From contig JAHHST010000031.1 of the NCBI GenBank assembly GCA_020025055.1, positions 1 through 16,301 of the forward strand: a DNA stretch of 16,301 nucleotides, written 5' to 3'. Below are positions 1-7,345 of the stretch, one piece after another (positions within the stretch are counted from its first letter, which is position 1; every line of letters begins with the position of its first letter). Origin of the DNA: Longicatena sp. (GTDB taxonomy: Bacteria; Bacillota_I; Bacilli_A; Erysipelotrichales; Erysipelotrichaceae). A program made the translations under genes and the position numbers. The notes below the pieces were generated by a model, which worked only from the letters and a program-made list of their open reading frames with translations, was not told the DNA's origin and did not search any database.

Positions 1-14
1 AATTTAAACATATC

Positions 15-1247
15 TTAATTTTTTAAATCAATTTCTTCTTCTGTTTCATGATGTAATACATGTTGTAAAACTTCTTTAAATTCCTCAATATCTTCTTTAC
101 CATTCATTAAAACATCGATAGATAATAAATCTTTCCCACATTGAAATTGTGTGGCAATCTGGATAAATTCATCTAAATCATGAACAACACCTTTTCCCTT
201 ACAATCTTTTGTATGAATATCAAATACATCTAATGCAGTATCCTCATGGAAATTTGTTTGTTGCAAGACATTCTGTTGAGGGTCTACTTCATATGTTGTT
301 ACATTCATCAACCAGCGCCATGGCTCATCACTTACTTTATATGGTGCCATAAAATGAAGTGTTTTTGACTTTGCATCATAACTTACTTCACTATATCCAT
401 TGACAGGGATACTCCAATTTCCAAATGGATAACGAACTAAATCACGACGATATCCTATTTCATTTAAATCTACGTTTTCCCCATGTAATTGTAATGTTTC
501 ACGACCAATTGTTTGACATAACATTTCATAAAGATCTAGTGGTAATGCAATTTTATCATCTTTTTCATAAGAAGCTTCCATATAATCTACAATCATATTG
601 GCAGCTTTTTCAGATTCTTCATTCATTGCACTATACTCATAATAACAATCTTTCCATAATAGCGCATATGCACAATTACGATAATATGCAGCATCACGAT
701 CTAATCGATTCCAAATAAAGAAACGATTTGCTAAATCTTCCACTTCTAAATGTATAAAATCTTCAATTGAAATATATCCTAACGGAGTAATAACCATTCC
801 TTTTTTAGCAAATGGTTGATAATTATCCTGTTTCCAACATAAACTTAAATCTTCCTGTTTATGTTCATTTACATAATCTTGCATACTAGATAACCATTGA
901 TAAAAATAGTTATACTTCAATCCTTCAAAATCACGTTTTTCAAAATATTGTGTTGGATCTTCTACTTCAAATGTTATGCCACTCTTAGCCATGACTTCTT
1001 GAAAGAAATCACATACATAAGCATGAAAACCTGGCCCTGCTACATCACTTTGCGCTGATAAACTAACAAATACATCTTCATAACTACATTCTATACGTCC
1101 TTCTGGACAAACATCAATTAATACTAATGTATCATAATCTTCTATTTTTAATTGTTTTTGTTTACACAATTCTTTTAAGAATGCACTAAACTCTTCTTTT
1201 TCACTTTCTTTTTCTAACTTTCCTTCTAATACAAGTTCAATTGCCAT
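15..1247 (-). CDS. Uncharacterised 410-aa acidic soluble protein
   Basis: I do not recognise the family. The product is 410 residues, acidic, rich in aromatic residues (Tyr, Phe, Trp) and Cys, with no signal peptide and no convincing membrane helix, so it is probably cytoplasmic. The C-terminus is notably acidic and histidine-containing (HHETEEEIDLKN). The start is well supported: AAAGGAG lies 5 bases before the ATG. It has its own likely promoter, an extended -10 at 1284-1292 inside an inverted repeat, and is separated from the upstream alanyl-tRNA editing gene by a terminator at 1343-1370, so it is probably a single-gene unit. No catalytic motif is obvious. It is a real gene judging by length, ribosome binding site and codon pattern; the function is unknown. 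Confidence 0.85.
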   Translation of the reverse strand: MAIELVLEGKLEKESEKEEFSAFLKELCKQKQLKIEDYDTLVLIDVCPEGRIECSYEDVFVSLSAQSDVAGPGFHAYVCDFFQEVMAKSGITFEVEDPTQYFEKRDFEGLKYNYFYQWLSSMQDYVNEHKQEDLSLCWKQDNYQPFAKKGMVITPLGYISIEDFIHLEVEDLANRFFIWNRLDRDAAYYRNCAYALLWKDCYYEYSAMNEESEKAANMIVDYMEASYEKDDKIALPLDLYEMLCQTIGRETLQLHGENVDLNEIGYRRDLVRYPFGNWSIPVNGYSEVSYDAKSKTLHFMAPYKVSDEPWRWLMNVTTYEVDPQQNVLQQTNFHEDTALDVFDIHTKDCKGKGVVHDLDEFIQIATQFQCGKDLLSIDVLMNGKEDIEEFKEVLQHVLHHETEEEIDLKN

Positions 1248-1280
1248 ATAAACTCCTTTCGAGCTAAAAAAGCTATCCTT

Positions 1281-1317
1281 AACAGTATATCATTATCTTT
1301 CATACTTGCATACTGTT
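1281..1317 (-). promoter_or_regulatory. Extended -10 promoter within an 8-bp inverted repeat, for the 410-aa gene
   Basis: On the minus strand TGATATACT (1284-1292) is an extended -10 element about 35 bases before the ATG at 1247. The -35 region is poor. Perfect 8-base arms AACAGTAT (1281-1288) and ATACTGTT (1310-1317), 21 bases apart, bracket the promoter; one arm covers most of the -10. The placement would suit a repressor or activator operator, but the regulator is unknown. Confidence 0.45.
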
Positions 1318-1342
1318 TAAAACATTTAATTCTCTCACACAA

Positions 1343-1370
1343 GAAAAGACCTACTAAATTTTAGTAAGTC
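1343..1370 (-). terminator. Intrinsic terminator after the alanyl-tRNA editing gene
   Basis: On the minus strand the stem GACTTACTAAA / TTTAGTAGGTC (one G-U pair) is followed by TTTTC. It lies 18-45 bases past the stop codon of the gene ending at 1388. Confidence 0.75.
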
Positions 1371-1387
1371 CCTCCCATCATAATCTC

Positions 1388-2542
1388 TTATTTCATCATT
1401 TCTTTTATTTCATCTAACATACCATTACGATATACTCCACCGCCATACGCAATCGTAGACCCTACAGTTCCAGTTAAATGATACTTTTCTACAATCTGAT
1501 TAAATACTTTTGCAACATTGAAATCAGATTGTGCATCACCTTCTACTACAACATGAATTGTATCATATTCTTTTCCTAATAAAATGCATGATTTATGATA
1601 TTGTACATGTAAAATATTTGATATTTTCATTAAAATTCGATTATCTACATTTTCAATTTCTTCTATTATAATAGGACTTTCATTTTTCGCAAAATCATTT
1701 GCCATATTTACATAAAATTTTTCTTTCCATGCATTAATTTCATTATTTAATTCATTTTTTTGATTAATCAAACGATTAACCGCTGTATCCAAATATAAAT
1801 GATCAGTAGCTAGTACTGTACTAATTTTATCTAATACTTTATAACGACGTTCTATATTATCTAATAATTGATCTCCAACTAAAAATCTTATTTTATATCC
1901 TTTTTCTGTCTTTTCAAATTCACGAATTAACACTATTTGTAAATATCGAAGAGATGGAACATGCATACTATGACATATTGTATAATCTAGTGCTCCAATT
2001 CTTACAACACGTAAATCCCCATCCATGACCTCTTTCATTGGTAAAAATTGTGTGGCTTCAGCTACAGTTGGATACAATACACTTACTTTTAAATCATCAC
2101 GAATTAATCCATTACATAGCACTTGTAATTCAGTTGCCATCTTTTCATTAAAATCTTTAAAATCATATTCTACTTCTCCATATTCTTCATTAATTTGAAA
2201 AGAAAGCTGTTTTACATTATATACATTACTTAAAATTGCACTGATTAGATGTTGTGCTGTATGTGCCTGACATTTACGAAAACGCTCATGTAAATTTACA
2301 CTCATAAATACAGAACCTTCTAGTTTTGTATCTAATAAATGCCATACATATCCATCTTTTTTCTTCAAACCAAGCACCATATGATTGTCCATCATTCCTA
2401 TGTCACTATCCATATTATCATTTCCTACATAGAAAATCGTATCTTTGCATGCGTGCCAATATAACCCTTTATCCTCCTGAACGGCTATTATTTTTGTATT
2501 TAACTCTGTTTTAAAGCAATTATCATATAATTTATTAAACAT
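1388..2542 (-). CDS. Alanyl-tRNA editing protein (AlaX-like, long form with DHHA1 domain)
   Basis: This is a free-standing relative of the AlaRS editing domain. The family hydrolyses mischarged tRNA(Ala) such as Ser-tRNA(Ala). Zinc ligands of the editing core are visible as HTAQH (His94, His98) and CHSMH (Cys190, His194). A C-terminal DHHA1-type domain ends with a glycine loop, AYGGGVYRNG at about 365-374. The N-terminal FNKLYDNCFKTEL block matches the usual start of AlaX proteins. I place the start at 2542 (384 aa): AGGAGGTG sits 8 bases before this ATG, and the extended -10 at 2574-2582 would leave the alternative upstream ATG at 2602 outside the transcript. It is divergent from the methyltransferase gene. 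Substrate specificity cannot be read from the sequence. Confidence 0.88.
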   Translation of the reverse strand: MFNKLYDNCFKTELNTKIIAVQEDKGLYWHACKDTIFYVGNDNMDSDIGMMDNHMVLGLKKKDGYVWHLLDTKLEGSVFMSVNLHERFRKCQAHTAQHLISAILSNVYNVKQLSFQINEEYGEVEYDFKDFNEKMATELQVLCNGLIRDDLKVSVLYPTVAEATQFLPMKEVMDGDLRVVRIGALDYTICHSMHVPSLRYLQIVLIREFEKTEKGYKIRFLVGDQLLDNIERRYKVLDKISTVLATDHLYLDTAVNRLINQKNELNNEINAWKEKFYVNMANDFAKNESPIIIEEIENVDNRILMKISNILHVQYHKSCILLGKEYDTIHVVVEGDAQSDFNVAKVFNQIVEKYHLTGTVGSTIAYGGGVYRNGMLDEIKEMMK

Positions 2543-2573
2543 AACTGTAACACCTCCTGTATATATTTCTTTT

Positions 2574-2582
2574 ATTTTAACA
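2574..2582 (-). promoter_or_regulatory. Extended -10 promoter for the alanyl-tRNA editing gene
   Basis: TGTTAAAAT on the minus strand, about 32 bases before the chosen ATG. No good -35 is seen at standard spacing, which is tolerable for an extended -10. Confidence 0.4.
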
Positions 2583-2666
2583 TATTCTGTACTTTTTTTC
2601 ATGTTTCAATTAAGAGAATCTATGTTTCTTCAGTTAATCTTCATTTTTTGATTCTTATTTTCTATA

Positions 2667-2694
2667 TTGTCTTTACTTTTCTTCATGGTATAAT
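2667..2694 (+). promoter_or_regulatory. Promoter of the methyltransferase gene
   Basis: -35 TTGTCT (2667-2672), a 16-base spacer, and a perfect extended -10 TGGTATAAT (2686-2694), followed about 20 bases later by the ribosome binding site AGGAGAGG. Confidence 0.7.
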
Positions 2695-2723
2695 AAGAAA
2701 GCAAATTACAAGGAGAGGTAAAC

Positions 2724-3599
2724 ATGAATCAAGTCGCTGAAAATTGGAAAGATTATGAATGTATAGATACTGGAAATGGTGAAAAACTAGAACGCTGGAA
2801 AGATATTATTTTAAGACGTCCTGATCCACAAGTCATTTGGCCTATTCACAAAGAAGACCAATTGTGGAAACAACCTCATGCACATTATCATCGCAGTAAA
2901 TCTGGTGGTGGAAGTTGGGAATATAAGAAAAAATTTAAAGATAGTTGGGTAATTGAATACAAAGATTTAAGATTTAAAGTTTCTCCTACTGGATTTAAAC
3001 ATACTGGATTGTTCCCCGAACAAGCAGCGAACTGGGATTTTATGATGGATAAAATTAAAAATGCGGATAAAGAAATTCGTGTTTTAAACCTTTTCGCATA
3101 TACTGGTGGTGCAACAATGGCTTGTGCAAGTGCTGGAGCAACTGAAGTTGTTCACGTAGATGCAAGTAAAGGAATGGTTAATTGGGCAAAAGAAAATATG
3201 CAATTATCTCATCTAGAAGACCATAAAATTCGCTTTATCGTCGATGATGTACTAAAATTTGTTCAACGCGAAAAACGTCGTGGTAGAACTTATCATGCAA
3301 TTATCATGGATCCACCAAGTTATGGACGAGGTCCAAATGGAGAAATTTGGAAAATTGAAGAACAATTATATCCATTAATTTCTGCTTGTCTAGAAATTCT
3401 AGACGATGATCCGTTATTTTTCTTAGTGAATTCTTATACTACAGGCTTCCCTGCTACCGTATTATACAATTTACTAAACGCAACCGTTGCCGAAAAACAT
3501 AAAAATGGATATATTGAAGCTGGAGAAATTGGATTACCAATCACAAGAAGCAATACCATTTTACCATGTGGAATTTATGGTCGATGGGTAAAAAAATAA
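2724..3599 (+). CDS. Class I SAM-dependent methyltransferase, RlmI/RlmK-related core without PUA domain
   Basis: The 291-aa product has a Rossmann methyltransferase core. Motif I is LNLFAYTGGATM (121-132), the acidic SAM-ribose end is VVHVDAS (142-148), and motif IV is IIMDPPSYGRG (193-203). The DPP signature and the preceding TGLFPEQ block (94-100) resemble the RlmI/RlmK-type rRNA methyltransferases. The usual N-terminal PUA domain of RlmI is absent; about 90 residues of another N-terminal region, rich in Trp and His, take its place. The position where m5C enzymes carry the catalytic Cys (SCS-like motif VI) reads VNSYTTG here (235-241), so m5C chemistry is doubtful. RNA is the likely substrate by family; the exact site is unknown. 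The start is supported by AGGAGAGG, 5 bases before ATG, and a strong promoter. Single-gene unit ending in a hairpin at 3636-3677. Confidence 0.85.
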   Translation: MNQVAENWKDYECIDTGNGEKLERWKDIILRRPDPQVIWPIHKEDQLWKQPHAHYHRSKSGGGSWEYKKKFKDSWVIEYKDLRFKVSPTGFKHTGLFPEQAANWDFMMDKIKNADKEIRVLNLFAYTGGATMACASAGATEVVHVDASKGMVNWAKENMQLSHLEDHKIRFIVDDVLKFVQREKRRGRTYHAIIMDPPSYGRGPNGEIWKIEEQLYPLISACLEILDDDPLFFLVNSYTTGFPATVLYNLLNATVAEKHKNGYIEAGEIGLPITRSNTILPCGIYGRWVKK

Positions 3600-3635
3600 C
3601 CATTACTAAAACAACATATAGGAATTTGTAATATC

Positions 3636-3677
3636 AAAAGGATGTTTTCTATTAACTATAGAAAAACATCCTTTTTT
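3636..3677 (+). terminator. Terminator of the methyltransferase gene
   Basis: Stem AAAAGGATGTTTTCTAT / ATAGAAAAACATCCTTTT with one bulged A and a 5-base loop, followed by a T-run. It sits between the plus-strand methyltransferase and the convergent patatin gene and could work in both directions. Confidence 0.8.
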
Positions 3678-3693
3678 CCATATTCTTAATCAT

Positions 3694-3718
3694 AAAAAAG
3701 GAATCTTATTAAGATTCC
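3694..3718 (-). terminator. Terminator overlapping the stop codon of the patatin-like gene
   Basis: On the minus strand the perfect inverted repeat GGAATCTTA-A-TAAGATTCC is followed by TTTTTT. The stem includes the last two sense codons and the TAA stop of the gene ending at 3709, so the 3' untranslated region is nearly absent. Confidence 0.8.
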
Positions 3719-4566
3719 ATAAATTCTCGAATAACATCTAATCTTTGCAGTGTATCCTGATATCCTAAATCAAACCAACGACCTAATAATTCTTTATCAT
3801 GTGTATATCTTGTAACACCATAATCAGCACTTGGTCTTAAAACGATTGCTTTCTTTTCTTCTTCTAATTTTTTTACAATTGTCCATTGTTTTTGATAGTT
3901 CTCATGACGGATTCTTAGATTTTCACGAATTGTTTTATTTCCCGGGTAAAATAATCTTGCTAAATTTACTTGCCAACTAGGAGCAGGTTTTCGCACATAA
4001 TTTTCCTCTTTTGTTGAAATAAATACATGTTTTTCCATTCCTTGACGTATACTTTGTTCAATTGGAATCATATCTACTAGACCTGCATCCATATATGTAT
4101 GATTACGGAATTTCACTGGTCTTGTCAACAAGAATAAAGAACAAGATGCTTTCATTAAACGTTGTTCAATTGGATCGAAATAATTTTTTCCAAAATATTC
4201 TACTTCATTGGTGTCTATATTGTATACACCAATATCTAATTTCGTTGGATTATTCATAAACGTTTTATAATCTAATGGAGCATGTTCTTCAATAAATTTA
4301 CAAACATGATTAATTCCAAATACTCCACGTTCATGAAGCAATGGATGAATTCCAATTGCCTTAGGATCACTTGCTGCATCAACGCCTGAAATACGCAAAC
4401 GTTCCCTTTGCTTAGATACAAAAGGTAATAATACTTCTGCACCTGCACTAATTCCTACAGTATAAGGAAATTCTATATTATTATCTAAAAAACATTGAAG
4501 CACTCCACATGTATATGCAGCTTTTGTTCCTCCACCCTCACAAATTAAACCTATTTTTTTATTCAT
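3709..4566 (-). CDS. Patatin-like phospholipase / esterase
   Basis: The 285-aa protein has the full patatin Ser-Asp dyad layout. The oxyanion-hole loop is CEGGGTKAAYTCGVL (9-23), the nucleophile elbow GISAG has Ser40, and the DAG motif has Asp160 (MDAGLVDMIPI). The family hydrolyses acyl esters of lipids; within it this resembles the bacterial RssA/YlbK/YjjU group. No signal peptide, so a cytoplasmic or peripheral membrane location is likely. GAGGTG lies 8 bases before the ATG. It is the last gene of the lipid/membrane cluster, 45 bases after cardiolipin synthase in gene order if transcription reads on from upstream, but an extended -10 at 4590-4598 may also serve it alone. The natural substrate is unknown; the phospholipid role is inferred from family and the neighbouring cls. 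Confidence 0.9.
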   Translation of the reverse strand: MNKKIGLICEGGGTKAAYTCGVLQCFLDNNIEFPYTVGISAGAEVLLPFVSKQRERLRISGVDAASDPKAIGIHPLLHERGVFGINHVCKFIEEHAPLDYKTFMNNPTKLDIGVYNIDTNEVEYFGKNYFDPIEQRLMKASCSLFLLTRPVKFRNHTYMDAGLVDMIPIEQSIRQGMEKHVFISTKEENYVRKPAPSWQVNLARLFYPGNKTIRENLRIRHENYQKQWTIVKKLEEEKKAIVLRPSADYGVTRYTHDKELLGRWFDLGYQDTLQRLDVIREFMES

Positions 4567-4589
4567 ATCTTTTACACCTCATAATTAGT

Positions 4590-4598
4590 ATTATACCA
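4590..4598 (-). promoter_or_regulatory. Extended -10 promoter before the patatin-like gene
   Basis: TGGTATAAT on the minus strand, 24-32 bases before the ATG and just past the stop of cls. No clear -35. It suggests expression independent of the upstream operon. Confidence 0.55.
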
Positions 4599-4611
4599 TT
4601 CTTTTCTTAAC

Positions 4612-6150
4612 TTACATCATTGGTGAAAACAAATTTAATATAGAACGCATAATACGTACTGGAAGTTTTACATTATTACATTCTTCTAATGTAACTTCAT
4701 GTGATTTCTCTAAACTTTCTAAATAGTCTTTTTTTACATCCATAACTACTTTACTCTTATAGAACCATACACCGCATTCATAATGTAAATAGTAGGAACG
4801 ATAATCCATATTTACTGTACCAACAATCGCCATTTCATCATCTACAACAAAAGTTTTTGAATGTACAAACCCTGGTGTATATTCATAAATTTTGACTCCA
4901 GCTTCAAGCAATGCATGATAATTAGCTCTTGTAACCGCAAAAACATACCATTTATCAGGAATATGTGGAACTAAAATTCGTACATCTACTCCATTTTTAG
5001 CTGCAAGCATTAATGATGTTTTCATTTCATTATCTAATACTAAATATGGTGTTGTTGCATATACATAACGATTTGCTCCATTAATCATATTAATATGCGT
5101 ATACTCACCCACATTTTCCTTGTCTGTTGGCGAATCACAGAAAGGTTGTACTAAACCATCATTCTCAATATTTTCAAATTCTTTAGAATCACATTTAAAT
5201 TGAATTACATCATCTTTTATAGTTTCATCATAATTCCAAAATTGTAGAAACATCATTGTAAGATTCCATACTGCTTCCCCTTTTAACATGACCCCACAAT
5301 CTTTCCAATGACCAAATTTATCTACTTTATTAATATATTCATCCGCAAGATTAATTCCACCAGTCATTCCAACTTTACCATCGATTACTAAGATTTTACG
5401 GTGATCACGATTATTCATTTGCATTGCTAAACGTGGTTTAATTGGATTGAATACTTTCGCTTTAATTCCATATTCTTGCAATACTTGATAATAATTAGAA
5501 GGAAGTTTTGTAAAGCATCCTGCATCATCATACAATACACGTACATCTAATCCTTCATTTACTTTTTCAATAAGAATATCTAAAATCGTATCCCACATAA
5601 TTCCAGGTTCGATAATAAAATATTCTATAAAAATAAATTTTTTCGCTTGTTTTAATTCCTTAACCATAGCTGCAAATTTATCTTCTCCAACAGGAAAAAA
5701 GGTAGTTTCCGTATGCTCATATACTGGAAATCCTGCATTTTTCCATAAATAATTTGCTTGTTTATGAGCTGCAGGATGACGCTTTTCTAAACGATCAATA
5801 ATTGCTTCATCCTGATTAATAACACCTTTATATTCATCATTCGCTGCACGATCACGTAAACGTAATTCTTTAGGAACCTTTTGTCCACCAAATAATAAAT
5901 ATACCAATCCACCCAAAATAGGAAGTGCCATGATTAAAAGAACCCATGTCATCTTATATGTAGGATTATCATCACGATTAATTACATAAATACTAATTAC
6001 TACACTTAATGCAATTAGTAAAAAATAAATCCAAACAAAATATTCACTCAATGTTACTATAATTGCCGCAAATGCTGCTAATTGAATTAATATTAATACT
6101 GCAACAATAAAAATCTTACTACGTAAAAGAGCCAATAACCTTTTTAACAT
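4612..6150 (-). CDS. cls: Cardiolipin synthase (phospholipase D superfamily)
   Basis: The 512-aa membrane enzyme makes cardiolipin by transesterification of two phosphatidylglycerol molecules. Three hydrophobic segments occur at about 12-34, 36-57 and 67-88 (PLDc_N region), then two PLD repeats. HKD motif 1 is H250, K252, D257 followed by GGIN; HKD motif 2 is H430, K432, D437 followed by GTVNMD. Both are intact. The length is normal for bacterial Cls. GGAGG lies 6 bases before the ATG and touches the TAA stop of the upstream gene (6163-6165), so translational coupling is likely. Its downstream neighbour is a patatin-like lipase, giving a phospholipid synthesis/hydrolysis pair. The assignment is secure as to family; substrate preference was not assessed. 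Confidence 0.95.
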   Translation of the reverse strand: MLKRLLALLRSKIFIVAVLILIQLAAFAAIIVTLSEYFVWIYFLLIALSVVISIYVINRDDNPTYKMTWVLLIMALPILGGLVYLLFGGQKVPKELRLRDRAANDEYKGVINQDEAIIDRLEKRHPAAHKQANYLWKNAGFPVYEHTETTFFPVGEDKFAAMVKELKQAKKFIFIEYFIIEPGIMWDTILDILIEKVNEGLDVRVLYDDAGCFTKLPSNYYQVLQEYGIKAKVFNPIKPRLAMQMNNRDHRKILVIDGKVGMTGGINLADEYINKVDKFGHWKDCGVMLKGEAVWNLTMMFLQFWNYDETIKDDVIQFKCDSKEFENIENDGLVQPFCDSPTDKENVGEYTHINMINGANRYVYATTPYLVLDNEMKTSLMLAAKNGVDVRILVPHIPDKWYVFAVTRANYHALLEAGVKIYEYTPGFVHSKTFVVDDEMAIVGTVNMDYRSYYLHYECGVWFYKSKVVMDVKKDYLESLEKSHEVTLEECNNVKLPVRIMRSILNLFSPMM

Positions 6151-6162
6151 ACGATGCCTCCT

Positions 6163-7113
6163 TTACTTTTGTTTTTGAATATATGCATATAACATATCAC
6201 AAACAGAATCAATGTGTTCCTCATCTGCAACCTTATCTTTTCTTGTTCCAGTACCAAGCACATATAAACGGTTGTTTTCATCTAACTCTCCACTTGCAAC
6301 CATAACTGCTTTTCTAAAATGAGACATTGGCGTTTGTACACGCATCATATCATCTAATTTTACTGTTTCAATCTTATCTTTATATTCATGAGCCAAATCT
6401 GTTGCAAAGCGACGATTTCCTGGATTAAAAGAAATTCCTGTTACAGAACCTGTTCCAATACAATCTAAGCAAATAACATTTGGATTTTTACCTTCCTTAA
6501 CAAATTGTTCATCTGCAATTTTTGCACCTAGATATGTTCCCTTATTTTTATCTGTAAATAGGAATGCAACTCTTTGTCTTTCATCTTTATCTAAACGTTT
6601 TGCTAATTGCACAGCTGCAACAACTGCACTTGAATTTCGATTCACATTTTTATGATTAGCAAAACCATGAAGCATAAAATAAACCAAAAAGATGACAAAT
6701 AAAAATAAGATTAAAGAAAACATATTTGCCATTGTAACTGACCCAATAAAATTACTTACTGTATAAATTGCAACCAAAATGATAAGATACACAATAATTG
6801 CAGGTACATATGTTGCAATCAGTGTCTTATTCATTGTCTTTGTTCCATCAAATGGATAATATAATACTTTATGCCAAAATTTTCTTTCTGGCGTATCGTA
6901 TGGAACAACAATCACTGTTTTCATACGCTTTAAATTACCATAGAAATAATCTTCTGCTTTCATCAAAAGCATTTTTTTACCTTCAAATACTTTCTTCTCA
7001 TAACCTGCTTCTTCCATATCTTTAGTTAAAGCTTTTTCAAATTTATGTTTTTGAAACCTTAAAAATCTTGTTCCAAATTCTTTTGTATATCGATCAAAAA
7101 TAGTTTGATTCAT
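6163..7113 (-). CDS. Membrane-anchored M28-peptidase-like protein, probably inactive
   Basis: The 316-aa protein has two adjacent membrane helices at about 97-119 and 127-149, splitting an N-terminal part from a C-terminal soluble domain. The soluble domain reads like an M28 aminopeptidase fold: NRNSSAVVAAVQLAKRL (158-174), RVAFLFTDKNKGTYLGAK (181-198) and ICLDCIGTG (214-222) fall where active enzymes have the DNxSG, FxDxEExGLxGS and D-x-G blocks. The expected metal-binding and catalytic acids are replaced (DN by RN, EE by NK), and the region before the helices has VVPYDTP where active enzymes have a His-Asp motif. I infer a catalytically dead relative with a binding or structural role. AGGAGGT precedes the ATG by 5 bases. 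It is coupled to cls downstream. The M28 resemblance is by eye and moderate. Confidence 0.8.
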   Translation of the reverse strand: MNQTIFDRYTKEFGTRFLRFQKHKFEKALTKDMEEAGYEKKVFEGKKMLLMKAEDYFYGNLKRMKTVIVVPYDTPERKFWHKVLYYPFDGTKTMNKTLIATYVPAIIVYLIILVAIYTVSNFIGSVTMANMFSLILFLFVIFLVYFMLHGFANHKNVNRNSSAVVAAVQLAKRLDKDERQRVAFLFTDKNKGTYLGAKIADEQFVKEGKNPNVICLDCIGTGSVTGISFNPGNRRFATDLAHEYKDKIETVKLDDMMRVQTPMSHFRKAVMVASGELDENNRLYVLGTGTRKDKVADEEHIDSVCDMLYAYIQKQK

Positions 7114-7135
7114 AATTACCTCCTAATTCCTATAA

Positions 7136-7141
7136 ATTATA
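7136..7141 (-). promoter_or_regulatory. Possible internal -10 before the M28-like gene
   Basis: Perfect TATAAT on the minus strand, 23 bases before the ATG, in the 70-base gap after the small gene. The nearest -35-like TTGTAG (7162-7167) is 20 bases away, too far for a strong promoter, so this is tentative. Confidence 0.3.
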
Positions 7142-7183
7142 CTAAACTTTATAATATATATCTACAATCCATCTTGATTTATA

Positions 7184-7345
7184 TTAATTCATCAATGTTT
7201 CTATCTGCATAATAATCGCTTTTTCATCCTTCTTTTTGGTAAATGTTAATTTAAATGTTATCATATGTTCATCTAAAGGAACTGTGATTACAATGCATTT
7301 CTCTTTGCTTAGTGTGTTGTGATCTAAATCTTTTATTTCTTTCAT
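7184..7345 (-). CDS. Small 53-aa protein overlapping the upstream membrane protein gene
   Basis: An ATG at 7345 opens a 53-codon frame ending at TAA 7184-7186. The start overlaps the TGA stop of the preceding membrane-protein gene in an ATGA junction, the usual arrangement for translational coupling; no strong separate ribosome binding site is seen. The product starts MKEIKDLDHNTLSKEKCI and contains alternating hydrophobic stretches (IVITVPL, MITFKLTF, AIIMQI) suggestive of a small beta-rich domain, with many Lys and Asp/Glu residues and no membrane helix. The gene fills almost the whole space between its two neighbours. The family is unrecognised and the function unknown; I think it is translated because of the overlap and its fit within the operon. 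Confidence 0.65.
   Translation of the reverse strand: MKEIKDLDHNTLSKEKCIVITVPLDEHMITFKLTFTKKKDEKAIIMQIETLMN

Noticed and set aside
425..718. 97-codon plus-strand frame opposite the 410-aa gene
   Set aside because: No ribosome binding site or promoter; it is His/Leu-rich, typical of an antisense shadow of an acidic protein gene.
2543..2602. Longer N-terminus for the alanyl-tRNA editing protein from the ATG at 2602
   Set aside because: The added 20 residues do not fit the family start, a strong AGGAGGTG precedes the ATG at 2542, and the probable -10 lies between the two ATGs.
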